A DNA stretch of 64,000 nucleotides from Nymphaea colorata (lineage: Eukaryota > Streptophyta > Magnoliopsida > Nymphaeales > Nymphaeaceae): NCBI RefSeq assembly GCF_008831285.2, contig NC_045146.1, positions 3,126,001 to 3,190,000 on the forward strand, given 5' to 3'. A model generated the notes under the pieces. It was not told the DNA's origin. It searched no databases and was given only the letters and a program-made list of their open reading frames with translations. The position numbers and the translations under genes are program-made. This document shows, piece by piece, positions 37,391 to 48,765 of this stretch (position 1 is its first letter; each line of letters starts with the position of its first letter).

Positions 37391-37560
37391 AAGTCATTGT
37401 AGATTGTTTCCATGCTTTTGATGAAAAATACGTCATAACCATATCCATTATTTTGGTGAGGAACCTTCTTCATATGAAAAAAACGACGCCATTGAAGTAC
37501 GTTGATGTCATACTTTGTAAGAATTTTTTCATGAACATCAAATTAAGATGTACTGGTCCA
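37391..37560 (-). pseudogene. Decayed Ulp1-like (C48) protease fragment
   Basis: On the minus strand one frame reads VLQWRRFF, then KKVPHQNNGYGYDVFFIKSM. It resembles the C-terminal catalytic block of Ulp1/SUMO proteases (P-Q-x-N-G-x-D-C-G-V-F). The catalytic Cys position is lost (GYGYDVF), and stops interrupt the upstream part. Ulp1-like domains are known cargo of Mutator-like elements, and this one lies between the PMD gene and a FAR1/MULE transposase remnant. Confidence 0.4.
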
Positions 37561-37599
37561 TGTATTTTTATTAGATTGTAATACAAGAAAGCGGTTTTC

Positions 37600-38887
37600 T
37601 GCATGTCAGGGACGTATAGTACTCAAATGATGATACACTTCTCATAACGTATGAAGCACAACCTATAACACACAATGTTGGACGTGAGTGTAGAAGAAAT
37701 GTGCGAGATTGAGGCAAGAATGTTCAATGCATCTGTTGATAATCAGTCGAGTAGAGACCACTTTAAATGAGTTTAACATATTGAGGTCGACAATCATCTT
37801 TATAGCATGCATGAAACCACAACGAAGGACATTCGGTAGACTGCGCTTTGTACAACATGATATAAGATCATAAATAATGTATCAATAATAAACAAAAAAA
37901 TAAATATGTTGCAAAAAATAAACTATCATGATAGCAGGAATGAGAATGCAACAATTTTCATTCGGTACTTGATGTCATGTTAACTCTATTGCATCACACA
38001 AACATTGTAAGGAGAAGATAGTCTATTTAAATTATCCACCTACCATATTCTTTTATAGTATGATATAGAGTACTTACGATATTACTTATCTATTTGTTTG
38101 GGCTAAGCTCATGAACAATTCATTGTATTTGATCACTTAACAACTTTCATTTATCCTTTTTCATTGCTCTCACCTTCTCAAATAAGATAATACATTGGAG
38201 ATTCTCTTTTATTTATTCATATATCATAAATTCTTCCTGTCATGATACAATTAATGTACCCGCAAGCAACAGTACACCGATTGACGATGACATTGGTATC
38301 ACAACAGCATGTGATAGTACATATCTTGACAGTACCTTGCCATTTATACCAATTGTACAAATTCAATAGTAAACATGAATGTTGTTTGACAATTGTTTTT
38401 TTTATTGCAGTTATCGATGACCTCAATTTAATCCAGGTAGAGTAGTGGAGTAACCTATAGCTTTATTAAATATAGTCAAATGAGTGTGAGAAATCAATAT
38501 TGTGTTGCAGCATACTTTACCAATTGCATTGCAACGATACACACACGATATAACAATTACATAGATAAAACTAAGTTATATGTTTGTAGTGGAATTTGAT
38601 TTCATTAACGGATGTGTTTAAGACAATCGATTATGAATGACATCAACATAACAATTACATAGATAGTACCAAATTGTATGTTCTTAATTAAATCCATCGA
38701 ATTAATCTTAATTAATGAATGTGTTTAAATATAACCTCCACATGTAAGACTTGGACGAAGATTGATAGTAAATAACATCAACATAATGATAGCATAGACA
38801 ATTCCAGGTTATATGTTTGTAATCAAATCAATCGAATCAATCTTCATTAACAAATATGTTTAAATATAATCTCTACATGTAAATGCA
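37600..38887. other. Transposon interior, no gene recognised
   Basis: AT-rich DNA. Between 38520 and 38880 several degenerate copies of ATAACAATTACATAGATA and AATCGAATTAATCTTAATTA-like words recur. Further coding remnants of the element may be present but are not readable by eye. Confidence 0.35.
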
Positions 38888-39066
38888 AAGCCAACGGGGG
38901 CTTGCAGGAACTTTGAACCCCCTCAATTTTTTTTTTAAATTTACATGTAAATGTTACAAAAGCTTATTTATCATATATAAAAGTTTTGAAAAGTTATATT
39001 TTTGGACCTTGTTAAAATTTTGAAACTATAATTCAGCCCTCTCATGAAAAATTTTTTGTGCTCCTG
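38888..39066 (-). mobile_element. hAT-like non-autonomous element, copy 7
   Basis: Minus-strand reading gives an AGGAGCACAAAAAATTTTTC start, ATGAGAGGGCTGAATTATAG, an A/T-rich core with ACATGTAAATTT, and a GGGGGTTCAAAG / CCCCCGTTGGC end. It is clearly of the family but has eroded termini. Confidence 0.55.
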
Positions 39067-39999
39067 TTCACATTCATGACTTGAATGACGATCGTTGATA
39101 AATCACATTAACATAATAATTACATGAACAACACCAAGTTATATATTCGTAATCAAATTTAATCAATGTTTAAGGCGATCGATGATAAATAACATGACAA
39201 TTATATAAACAATACCAACGTATTCAATAATAAACATTATGTTTTGAACTTCAAAAGCTTACTTTGAAAAAGGGCAAACATGAAAAAAAGAACGGGCAAC
39301 CAAAACGAAGGTTTTTCAAATGTCTAATAGGTTAGGGCAGAACATCGAGCGACTCTCAAAAACAATTATCTCTAGTAACAAGCTTGTTAACAGAGTTTCA
39401 TTGCATGAAGTGATAAACAATGGTTAGGGAGAAGAAAACCATCAACCATGAAAAACTACATGCCTTTACAACGAAGTGGACATGTTCTATGAGAAATACA
39501 TGCAACAACTCCAGCAAACCATCTACTAACCCAAGAGATATATGATCTATCTTTAAGCCATGACAACAATTAAACAGTAGAAGACCTTTACAAAATGGTA
39601 TGGGGCTTAACCTTAAGTGTGTTTACAATAAATTATGTGTTTGGTGTGCTAATTTTTTTAGTTCTTATACAATATTGTTACATGAATGATGTTTTCAACC
39701 TCAAAACGTTTTGAGATTACAAGCTTTCTTCATTTAAATGGCATCGACAAGGAAACAACTAAGGCTATGATGTGTTCCTGTTGAAACACAAGCTGGTGAT
39801 AAAAAGTGGAAAAAAATCTAACTTTACCAAGCTGATGTTAAAAGAATGATTAGAAAATTGTTTGGAGAAATGCATGTTCTAGTTAGAAAGCATGACTTCA
39901 GAATAAACATGAAAAAACTTGTTTAAGCAATATCTAAAACTTGTTACGTGTAAATATTTTGTTGTTATTTTGAAAAGATACTTGTTGTTTAAGCAATAT

Positions 40000-40720
40000 C
40001 ATACACACGTTATTTGGTCGTGTCCCTTTCATTATCTCATACCATTTTGTCATCTAAGACATTGTAGACCCATTGTTATCTTATACCTTTTTCATTATCT
40101 CATACAATTTCATTATCTGAAACGTTGTAGATGTATTGCTATCTTATACCTTTTTCATTATTTGACACGCATTATTTGGTCTTGCCCCTTTTGTTACCTT
40201 ATATCATGTCATTATCTAAGACATTGTAGAGGTGTTGCTGTATTATACCACTTTCGTTATCTGGTCACACCCATTTCATTATGTCATACCATTTCGTTAT
40301 TTGAGATGTTGTAGATGCGTTGTTATCTTATACCACTTTCATGATCTTACATGCATTATTTAGCCATGTCTCTTTCGTTATCTCAAACCATTTCATTATT
40401 TGAGATGTTGTAGACACATTGTTATCTTACATGCGTTATTTAATCATGCCCCTTTTATTATCTCATACCATTTCGTTATGTGAGACATTGTAGACACGTT
40501 GTTATCTTAATATCATTTTCATTATCTTACATGTATTACTTGTTCATGCCCTTTTTCTTATCTCATACATTTTCATTAGCTAATACGCTATAGATGCATC
40601 ATTATCTCATACCTTTTTGTATCTTACATGGTTATTTGGTTACATTTCTTTTGTTATCTCACACTCTTTCATGATCTTAGATGCATTATTTGGTCTCATC
40701 CTATTAGTAAACACGTGTTA
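40000..40720 (-). repeat. Inverted gagataa-motif array
   Basis: Dozens of units on the plus strand contain CATTATCTCATACCATTT, ATCTAAGACATTGTAGA and TGTTATCTTA. Read on the minus strand they give AAATGGTATGAGATAATG and TAAGATAACAACGTGTCTAC, matching the arrays at 27235-27535 and 36660-37085 in inverted orientation. The open frame at 39919-40314 is just a translation of the array. Confidence 0.7.
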
Positions 40721-41440
40721 ACTCAAAGTAGTAGGTGAGAATGTCTTTTAATGTACGACATAAACATTTTCACTGAAGCAGTTGATAATAGTTGTTAATT
40801 TGTGACAATCTAAGTTGTAGCAACGTTCACTTGAATTGTTTATTGTCCCATACATGGCTAACATATTTGCCCATTGTGCCAATATTATTGTGAGAGCTTA
40901 ATACTATTCGAAAGGACCAACTGAATCCATACGACTCTATAACAATTAAACAACTTCGATCCTCAAAATATGCTTACATTTAAAGCACACAAACAGGAAA
41001 AAATATGTATAATATAAAAATGTTCCAACAGTTTTGTAAAATCATCGCGGTCGTATGAACCTTGTATATATTTAGACAATATAGAGGTCTCAACTGCATT
41101 GTTTTTAAACGTAACATACTCATCTCATTCTTGAGGATCACTTTCCTGTTTGTTCTTTCTTGTTCTTCCTTCTCTTGCCCAGTTTTTTAGTGCATTTTTG
41201 TCTTATGTTGACTTCTTTCGGATAATGACTTCCTCTTCAAACCATTGACTGGTCATATTGTATTGTCATAATTTACAAGGTTGACCTTAGACTTATCAAA
41301 CACAATATTCATACCAGAATAAAGACTTCTCTTATCTAATAGGCCTGGGGTTCAAGGAAAGGAAAGAATCAATTGGAATTGTATGCCATTAGTGGTGACC
41401 ATACATAAAATGGAATGGCATTCTTCAGATAATGGTTGTT

Positions 41441-44038
41441 TCAGGACATCAAGATTTGATGGAAAATTGGAATTGTATTATTTGGCGCATCGCTATCACA
41501 ACATAGTGTCAAAACATTTTTTAGTGCTTTTTCTTTTTCAAACTGTGCCTTGTATTCATAAACCCAATCATTCCTTGCTGTCAGGTTATCAATGTTTGCA
41601 TAGATGTTGGTAACAAGACTCACTGTGAGACTTAAAACCATCATCAGAAGGAATTTCATGACTTCTATTTATTATTTACAACTTTGCATTTTTGGTCCAT
41701 CTTTCCATGATGTATCTATGGCATTTCTTGAATGTTCTCCCAAACTAGTGTCTTTAGAGCATAGTAATAGAAAACACTTTTAAATTTATATTTAGAAAGT
41801 ATTCAGACACCACTAGTTTGTGGTAGGTCACGTATGCATCATTCATAATAGTCTAATCTCTCTCCTAGCATATTACATGGTACATGCAGCCACTTGATTG
41901 CTGCACATGTAATTCTATGTTGCAATTAGTGGCTTGAATCGTCTATTCCTTGAGCTATTCAAATGCAGTTGTTGTGTACATAGCTATAGCTTGGACAAGA
42001 ATATTTATACCTATAGTTTGAGGTCGTGATACAAATACTTTCATATCTTCTTTGAGCTCACAATCGCTAAGTCCCTTAAAAAATGTGTTATAATATTTCA
42101 TGAATCGAGATATTTGTAAATAAGAGTGCACTCCATTTTTCAATGCGATATGCATGCTCTTTACTCTTTGTATGCTTATCATGCCGACACCAAAGTATTG
42201 TCTTCCATATGCCAATGCCCATTCTTCTTTGTCCATATACAATTTTTGAAGCCATGTTTTTTCTTGTAAGTCATGTGCTTCAATTATTTTTATCTACATA
42301 GTTTCAAATGTCTTACAATCTTCGCACTTAATGACAAATTTTACAAAATTGTCATTGAGACTAGTCTTTTGATTCATAATGTGCCTTATGTTCTTCGTTG
42401 CATTTTAGAATATTTGCCATAAGCACAATAGCTGTTGCACCTTTGACTATACGAGGCACACTTCAGCGACTGTTGCATTGTCACTATCTGTACATACAAC
42501 TTTAGGATGCTTACTGTTCATGCCCCCGGTAAATATCTTGAACAATCACTCAAATGTCTTACTGGTCTGATCAAAGTAGAATGCACCATAAAAAATGCAA
42601 CTTTTATAGTGATGGTTCATCCCTACAAACTAGGTAAAGGTTCGGCCATGAGTATTGACTTTCACAATTGTATAAAAAAAAAAAACACATTAATGAAGTA
42701 TTTATAGTCTACCATAAACCTTAAGTATGCCCACATGACATTTGTGGGTTAACCATCATCGTCCACCTAAATGGCACTCTACAAACATGTGTTTTTGCTT
42801 AATTTTTTTTTAGTGTAATCAACCAGTGTCATAAATTCTCATTCTTTCATCGATTTTATCCTCTTTTTCCTCTAAGTGATTTTTATGATTTATGCCGGTG
42901 AATGAACTATTTTTGCAACCACACAAAAAGGTTATATGTCTTCTTTGGCGGTATGTTTGTACCATCAACCAGCTCTTATTTGAGAATGTGATGCTAACAA
43001 TTTATGATATGACCTCAACATGCAGCTCATACAAGGAGGTGTCAATGGATGGTTGTGTTCATTCGTGATTGGCCAATGCAACATTTTCCATTCGAAAAAC
43101 TTGCCAATGCCAATTTGGGCGCACAATTTCACCTTGTATCAATCTTGCACTTATTTACATATGGAGCCGATCTCTTCGATAATGCGTTCAAACAAACATA
43201 TGACCTTCTTACAACCACACCTAATGTTTTTTTTTTTAACTCATATACTTGTTTACACTAAACCTAAGTCAGAAAGCATAAGAATTATAGAAACTGTATG
43301 TTTCATACTCGGTCTCGAACTCCATTACTACAGCAGAACATTCATTTGCATTCTTCATCTCCTAGCAAAAGGACTCACGCTCTTCTTTGTCGCCATCCAA
43401 TGATGATGAGGTGATGTGCATTGTGCCATCTCCAATTGATAAAGTCTATCCACTTGACTCATTTTCTTTTTTGTTGTCATCTGATGATGTCGATATTTCA
43501 TACATTGTGTCATTTATAATGCATAAAGTTCATCTATGAAATAATATTGAGCATTATCACATGCATCCGTTATTTCACACAAACTATCCTATACATATTA
43601 TATCATGCACATTGTCTCAGACATGAACTAAGATGCAGTCATTATCTCAAGTGTAAGACAGCCACTAGTGAACAAGAAGGTGCACTTTTAAGGCTATGTT
43701 GTCTGACACATCTTACCTATTGTGTCGACATCTTTTTTTCTTTTTGCGCTCTGCCTTCACCTTCAAAGCTTCTAAAAGTACTCTTTCGATTTCTTCGAAT
43801 GTCCATCCATTGACAAAAAAAAACTACAAATTAACAAAAGTCATTGCTTTTATTATTTAACGTCGACGAACATGACAATACAATGACATCATTGTAAACT
43901 TACCATTCTTTTCTTCTGATGACATTCTTGCCAATTTTGCTTCGAGACCAAGCTTTCTTCATCGGCAACATCAGCTCTCGTTCTTTCTTTCAATGGGAAC
44001 CTTTTTGTCTTTTTTTTTTCTTGTAGATCATCCTCCAT
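41441..44038 (-). pseudogene. Decayed FAR1/FRS-type MULE transposase gene
   Basis: Minus-strand segments appear in the right order for a FAR1-related Mutator-like transposase. There are two leading exons, 43904-44038 (ATG, 45 codons, GTAAGT donor) and 43717-43823 (GTAAGA donor). The FAR1 DNA-binding part has EFETEYETYSFYNSYAF (near 43280) and WPITNEHNHPL (near 43045-43080). The MULE part has VVCTDSDNATVAEVC (near 42460-42510) and EEWALAYGR...GVGMISIQR (41955-42242). C-terminal pieces are YIMERWTKNAK (near 41690) and SESCYQHL (near 41620). Many in-frame stops and frame changes show it is dead. Family knowledge: autonomous copies move MULEs; domesticated relatives are FHY3/FAR1 transcription factors. 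Confidence 0.7.
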
Positions 44039-44152
44039 GGCAGAAAAGAGTGTATGTTAAATATGTCTATTGTGTCAGTGCTACGTTAGGACATTCAAAT
44101 AAATATGTACATTGTACATTCTTTGTTACAAAAGTCAAATATATAGGTTGCA

Positions 44153-44213
44153 GGGTCCACCCCCTGTGTATACTCCTTGTAGTAGGGTCCACCCCCTGCG
44201 TATGCCCGTTGTG
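44153..44213 (+). repeat. Short tandem repeat, about 36 bp unit, two copies
   Basis: AGGGTCCACCCCCTG(T/C)GTAT followed by (A/G)C.CCTTGT or CCGTTGT occurs twice in succession. Confidence 0.75.
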
Positions 44214-44540
44214 TACACATGGTAGTGCACAGAACTCGCTTTCATCATCATCTAGCCTTATCTGAATGATGCATGCTGACCCTTAAGATATATATGAAAG
44301 GAAGTGCCAAGAAAAAGAAAAAGACAGCTTAAAACAAATCTTTTTAGGCTTCAAAATGCATGGCTTTTCCTAGTGGGCAACGAAAGAATAACAAAAACTC
44401 TGGAATTGAGTTCAGGTCGCCCTGGTGAGTTACTTGGAGGAGAATATTGGCACCTAGCTATGAATGATACAAACTGCTGGACGACCTTCTGAGGTCGCTT
44501 ATGCTGCGAAACTTGTCCCTTATTTCAGAGTTTTTCCTTA

Positions 44541-45053
44541 GGGGGCATTTGATACTTCATATTTAAGATTCAAATATTTGATGTGGCAAAAAAATCATAC
44601 CAAAATCTTTGGTTCATCAGACTAACGATTTTAAATCTGACCTACGATTTATATTTGAAATGCTTAATTTACTTTTTTGCATTAAGCAAAGGTTGGATTT
44701 AGGAGGGAGGGTCTAATCTTAAATTCATGGACTTCAAGGATTTAAAATCAAGGGCAATCAAATACCCTTAGCCGTCAATTAAAATGAGGTATGATAAACG
44801 TTCAAGTTTTCAATCAGTAGTTGTTAGCCTGAAATCTCGAATCCCAGGTTTATTATCTCAAGTACCTTTTATGTGGGGATCATATAATAAACGAACGTCC
44901 GATTTCAGATCTATTGAAAAAATGAGGATTTAAGATCCTTAGAATATAGTAAAACCATGAATTTGGGGTCCGAGGACCTCAAATCCTCGGATTTGAGAAC
45001 CGCAATTATTTTAGATCATTTCAGATCTCGGGTCCGAGGTACACAAACGCCCC
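44541..45053. mobile_element. MITE, probably PIF/Harbinger type, TTA target duplication
   Basis: The 513-bp segment is flanked by TTA at 44538-44540 and 45054-45056. It begins GGGGGCATTTGATAC and its right end, reverse complemented, reads GGGGCGTTTGTGTACC. The interior is full of AGATCT/GATTTAAAAT-type words and has no coding frame. Confidence 0.6.
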
Positions 45054-45056
45054 TTA

Positions 45057-45713
45057 GGGAAAACTATGTGATTTCATTGCCATGATCAGAAGCTTTTAAA
45101 GTACTGAAATTATGCTCTCAAAAACCTATGGCTATGTTTGGAGGCATGAAATTTAGTGGTGTCGATCATCCAAAATGTGAAAGTATATCTAATAAGAGTT
45201 CACAGCCTCAAGAGTTAGTTATTTTATTTGTTGGTACTTGCTTTCTTCTAATTTAAAGCATAGTTGCCTTTTCCTAAAAGTGTAGAAGCTATAACACTTG
45301 TCTGAACCCTCAAATAAGCGAAGTCTTTGTTTCACAAGATTGCACTTCAAAAATTGATGATAAAAAAACAAACGACCCCTTTGTCTAGTTTGCCTTTTCT
45401 TTTATGTGGGATGACATTCAAAGCCTCATTTGCAAGTCACAGTGGAGAAGAAGCATCCTGGTTTAGATATTGGATCCCCCTTGATTCCTGACCTTTATTC
45501 AGTCATACTAATTGGATCATTTGCATTGTAAACAGATGTTTTACTATGTACAGGAAGACAATTATCTACATATTTTCTGGAAATAGAAATTGTGTATACG
45601 CCAGTCTATGTTTGAATGAGAAAGTGGTCCAACTAGATGCTGAAGATTTAGCCATATGGTGGGGTTGCAGTTCTTGGAGCTCTTTAAAATGGAAACAAAC
45701 ACTCAAGAGAGCA
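45057..45713. other. Intergenic, no gene recognised
   Basis: AT-rich DNA without a supported reading frame or clear repeat. Confidence 0.35.
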
Positions 45714-45721
45714 GCTACAAG

Positions 45722-45907
45722 AAGGGGCGAAGCCAGAAATTTTTCATGAGAGGGACCAAATTAAAGTTTCTGAAGTTTGACTTTGGCTGAAATATCATTT
45801 TCCAAAATTTTTATATAGGACAAGTGATTTTTTTTTAATTTACATGTTTTTTTTTTTTTTGAGGTGGGGCCACGGCCCTTGTGAGCCCTACCTTGGCTCC
45901 ATCCCTG
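45722..45907 (+). mobile_element. hAT-like non-autonomous element, copy 8, perfect 8-bp TSD
   Basis: This is the best-preserved member. GCTACAAG flanks it on both sides (45714-45721 and 45908-45915). It starts AAGGGGCGAAGCCAG and ends CTTGGCTCCATCCCTG, so its ends form the inverted repeat (C/A)AGGG..G.AGCC. A GGGGCCACGGCCC hairpin-like palindrome sits near the right end. Non-coding, 186 bp. Confidence 0.8.
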
Positions 45908-46176
45908 GCTACAAGGCTACTGGGCAAGGGTTTTTGAGATGTGATTTTCGGTTTCGGTTTTTTGTTACATTGCTTAAGGTAAATTCACCAGTAGAAGTGA
46001 TTAATCTCCTCAAAGCTTTTGTCCATCTAAATAAAAATGGGAGTCTTTCCCTGAACTGCAAGTCATTTGTTGGTTTTTTCTTTCTCTCTCTTTTTTTTTT
46101 TTGGTACACATACACTTTGTTTTATTTTTTATTTTTTAATAAAAGGTGGGGAGTGAACACTCCCAGCAGTTTGCAG

Positions 46177-46233
46177 TGCACCAAAAAACTGGAAACGAAC
46201 CAAAATTCCATAATAAACTGGAAACGAACCAAA
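46177..46233 (+). repeat. 28-bp direct doublet
   Basis: The unit AAACTGGAAACGAACCAAAA plus TTCCA occurs twice in tandem, separated by TAAT. Confidence 0.8.
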
Positions 46234-46908
46234 ATTCCAGGGTTGGCACAAATCTCCATGGGAGTTGGTATAATGGATGGAGAGAGGGCTGATAGGCGGC
46301 TAGTCTCCATTTCGAATCCTCAGTGTGTCAACTTTCTTGCTGCAAAAAGGGGGCTATTGACAAGCAAGTTGAAGCAAGCGACATTTCAATGAACTGAAAG
46401 CAAGTCCTTTGCCCAAATGAGACAAGGAGTTGGGTGAAAACTTTGGCCTTCAACTTAACGGGAGCATAACCACCATATTCTGCCTAATTTTCGACAAGCA
46501 TAAGCCTTAGGAGCAAGGCTCCGGTCCATGGAACCTTGCCATGCAGGTTATATGATTCATAACATGTTGCGAGTTAAAAATTGCCAAAAACATCGGTATT
46601 GGCTAAATGAAAAACTCATCCCCTTTAAAGGCAAAACCCGTATGGGTCAAAAATTTCCCCCAAAAATAATAAAAATGCCCCTCAAATTTTACCGCGGGAA
46701 TAGGATTTTCCATGCTATGAAACAATACGAGAACAGGCCTCTGGCACCTTGCAACCCAGGAGCATAACTAAAGCCTCACATCCTGGTTGTACAAAAGAGG
46801 AAGATGAAAACCATAAAATTGTTAGGAATCATAGAAAGCAGAATATGAATTGTAAATGAAGTGTGTGTTTAACAATTATAGCATTAATATAGTTGATGGG
46901 ATTCCAGG

Positions 46909-47076
46909 CATGTGCGGAGGCAGGTGTGCGCGAAATTTGGGCAATTGCCCACACAAACCTAAAAAAGTTCTTATTTTCATATTGATGTTTCAGAACAGTT
47001 TTTCTCATTTACGTATAGATGCCCCTTAAAAATTCAACATTTTATACCTAATGTCCCTTCGCCGGCTCCACCCCTC
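46909..47076 (+). mobile_element. hAT-like non-autonomous element, divergent copy 9
   Basis: It starts CATGTGCGGAGGCAGG and ends CGCCGGCTCCACCCCTC, giving GGGGTGGAGCC-type inverted ends. The flanks ATTCCAGG and ATTCAAAG agree at six of eight positions. The interior differs from copies 2, 4 and 8, so it may be a sister family. Confidence 0.5.
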
Positions 47077-47218
47077 ATTCAAAGAATCAAGTTTAAAGTG
47101 AAACAGAAGAAAAACACAAAATTGGGAAATGAAAGCAATTTTTCTTGGCAATTATGATCAAAGGCATGATGGAGTATCCAAAAAGTTAGACACATAACAA
47201 GCATCAAGCATAGACGCG

Positions 47219-47330
47219 GTTGCGGTTCTGAGAGATGATGATGTCGTGAAATTGTAACCCATGCACGTCCGCATGATGTGCTGCAGCTATGATGAAAGTG
47301 GACGGTTATGATTTAAAACATTTATCAGCA
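47219..47330 (-). other. Short GC-richer open stretch, possible exon remnant
   Basis: On the minus strand an acceptor-like TTTCATCATAGCTGCAG precedes codons for HHADVHGLQFHDIIISQNRN and a TGA. Composition contrasts with the AT-rich surroundings. There is no upstream exon or known family, so this could be a last-exon remnant or chance. Confidence 0.2.
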
Positions 47331-48765
47331 AAGAAGCTTCTCTTTCTCAACTTTTGCTTTTCTGCTTTCTTTGCTTCTGGTTCACACTACTTTCCCGAAT
47401 CCCATTGTCTGTGCTGATGGAATGTTTTTTTTAGCAATGTCCACTTGCCTGCTTTTGAATTATGTAGTGCTTCCAACTTCTCTTTCATGTAGTGGTGGCC
47501 TTGATTCATAATGCTGGTGATTTGTTTGACAGATTGCAGATAGGATGTAAACAGAATGAACTGGACTTAGATTTACCCATGCACTATTAAGTCCAGTTTA
47601 TTTAGATCTGACCTCATTTTCGCCTTCTGGATCAGGCTTGCATGTGCATATGAAACTGAAATAAAAACTCTGCTTGATTAAAAGCCAAGTTTTGCATGTA
47701 TACAAATTTCTGATTCTACTGAGTTTGACATGAACTCAGATTCACATGAGAAGCTGTGGAACAAGTCCTAATCTGATTGTTTGTCTGATCCTATTTGCTT
47801 CAACAGAATTTGACTAATCGGCTGTAGCTGGTAATGTGGAAGATTTGATTCATTGACATCCCTACTTGCACATAGGGTTCAATAAATCCGTCACTACTTT
47901 CTTGTAAATACAGAAGGAACCCTTCCAGCAATCACACCAATGCTGCAATGCCCGATCATTTATTTAAGTTGTTTGACCTAAAACATCAAGAAGAAACGGT
48001 ATTTGAATTTGGACGTTTTGGCGTCGAGATAAGAGCGGCAACACTAGCCGCATTTCAATTCGGTGCTTTGCAGTTTTAACCTCCCTGAAATATCCTTTGC
48101 TTTGCCACCAGGAAGGCTGCCCATCCTTTGGCCATACCTGAACCCTTGAGCGAACTAATGTGGGCTAACTAAGATATCAATTTATGAATTACAGAACTAC
48201 GTTATGTTTAAATTTTCTTCCCCCCAACAGCTTTCTATTCATATGTTTACATAACAAATGGTGCTTGGAACAAATCTTTTTTAGAACTTTTCAGGAAAAC
48301 GTCATGAAAAATGACGAATTGAATACGCCACTTTATTTTGCACCATATGTCGGTAAAATTTCCCAATTTCGAAACCTGTTCCCCGTGTCTTTTTCCCTTC
48401 TTCTTTTGGGTTGCATACATACATAGCCCTAGAGTTCTTGCGCAGCTGGTACATATAATAGAGGGACCGCATTGAACAGGACAGTGCCGTTGACAAGCAT
48501 AGATCAGTCAGCCAATTGAAATACGATAAGATCAGCACAAGGACACATAACAGATCATAACAAGCTTATATTATACAATGAACTTATTCACATATTCAAC
48601 AAAGCTTTGGCTGATTTCCAGATTATCGGCATTCCTCATCGACCAAGTTGTTATTGCTGAAAAGCACCATCCATGGGAAGGTCCTTGATGTTGTGAAGTT
48701 CTTAACTTTGTCTTATCTCAATGCTCGTACTAGACTCTGCCGTTGTCTCCATGCTTGTAGTAGAT
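47330..48765. other. SCAR downstream region, no gene recognised
   Basis: No supported coding sequence. The SCAR 3' UTR should lie at the right end of this stretch. A minus-strand AATAAA (plus TTTATT, near 48331) is about 430 bp past the stop and may be its poly(A) signal. Confidence 0.3.

Noticed and set aside
39919-40314. 131-codon open frame rich in HYL and FHYL repeats
   Set aside because: It is the translation of the inverted gagataa array; no protein family and repeat-periodic.
45844-46392. 182-codon open frame
   Set aside because: It begins inside the hAT-like element at 45722-45907 and runs through poly-T and a direct doublet; no family resemblance.
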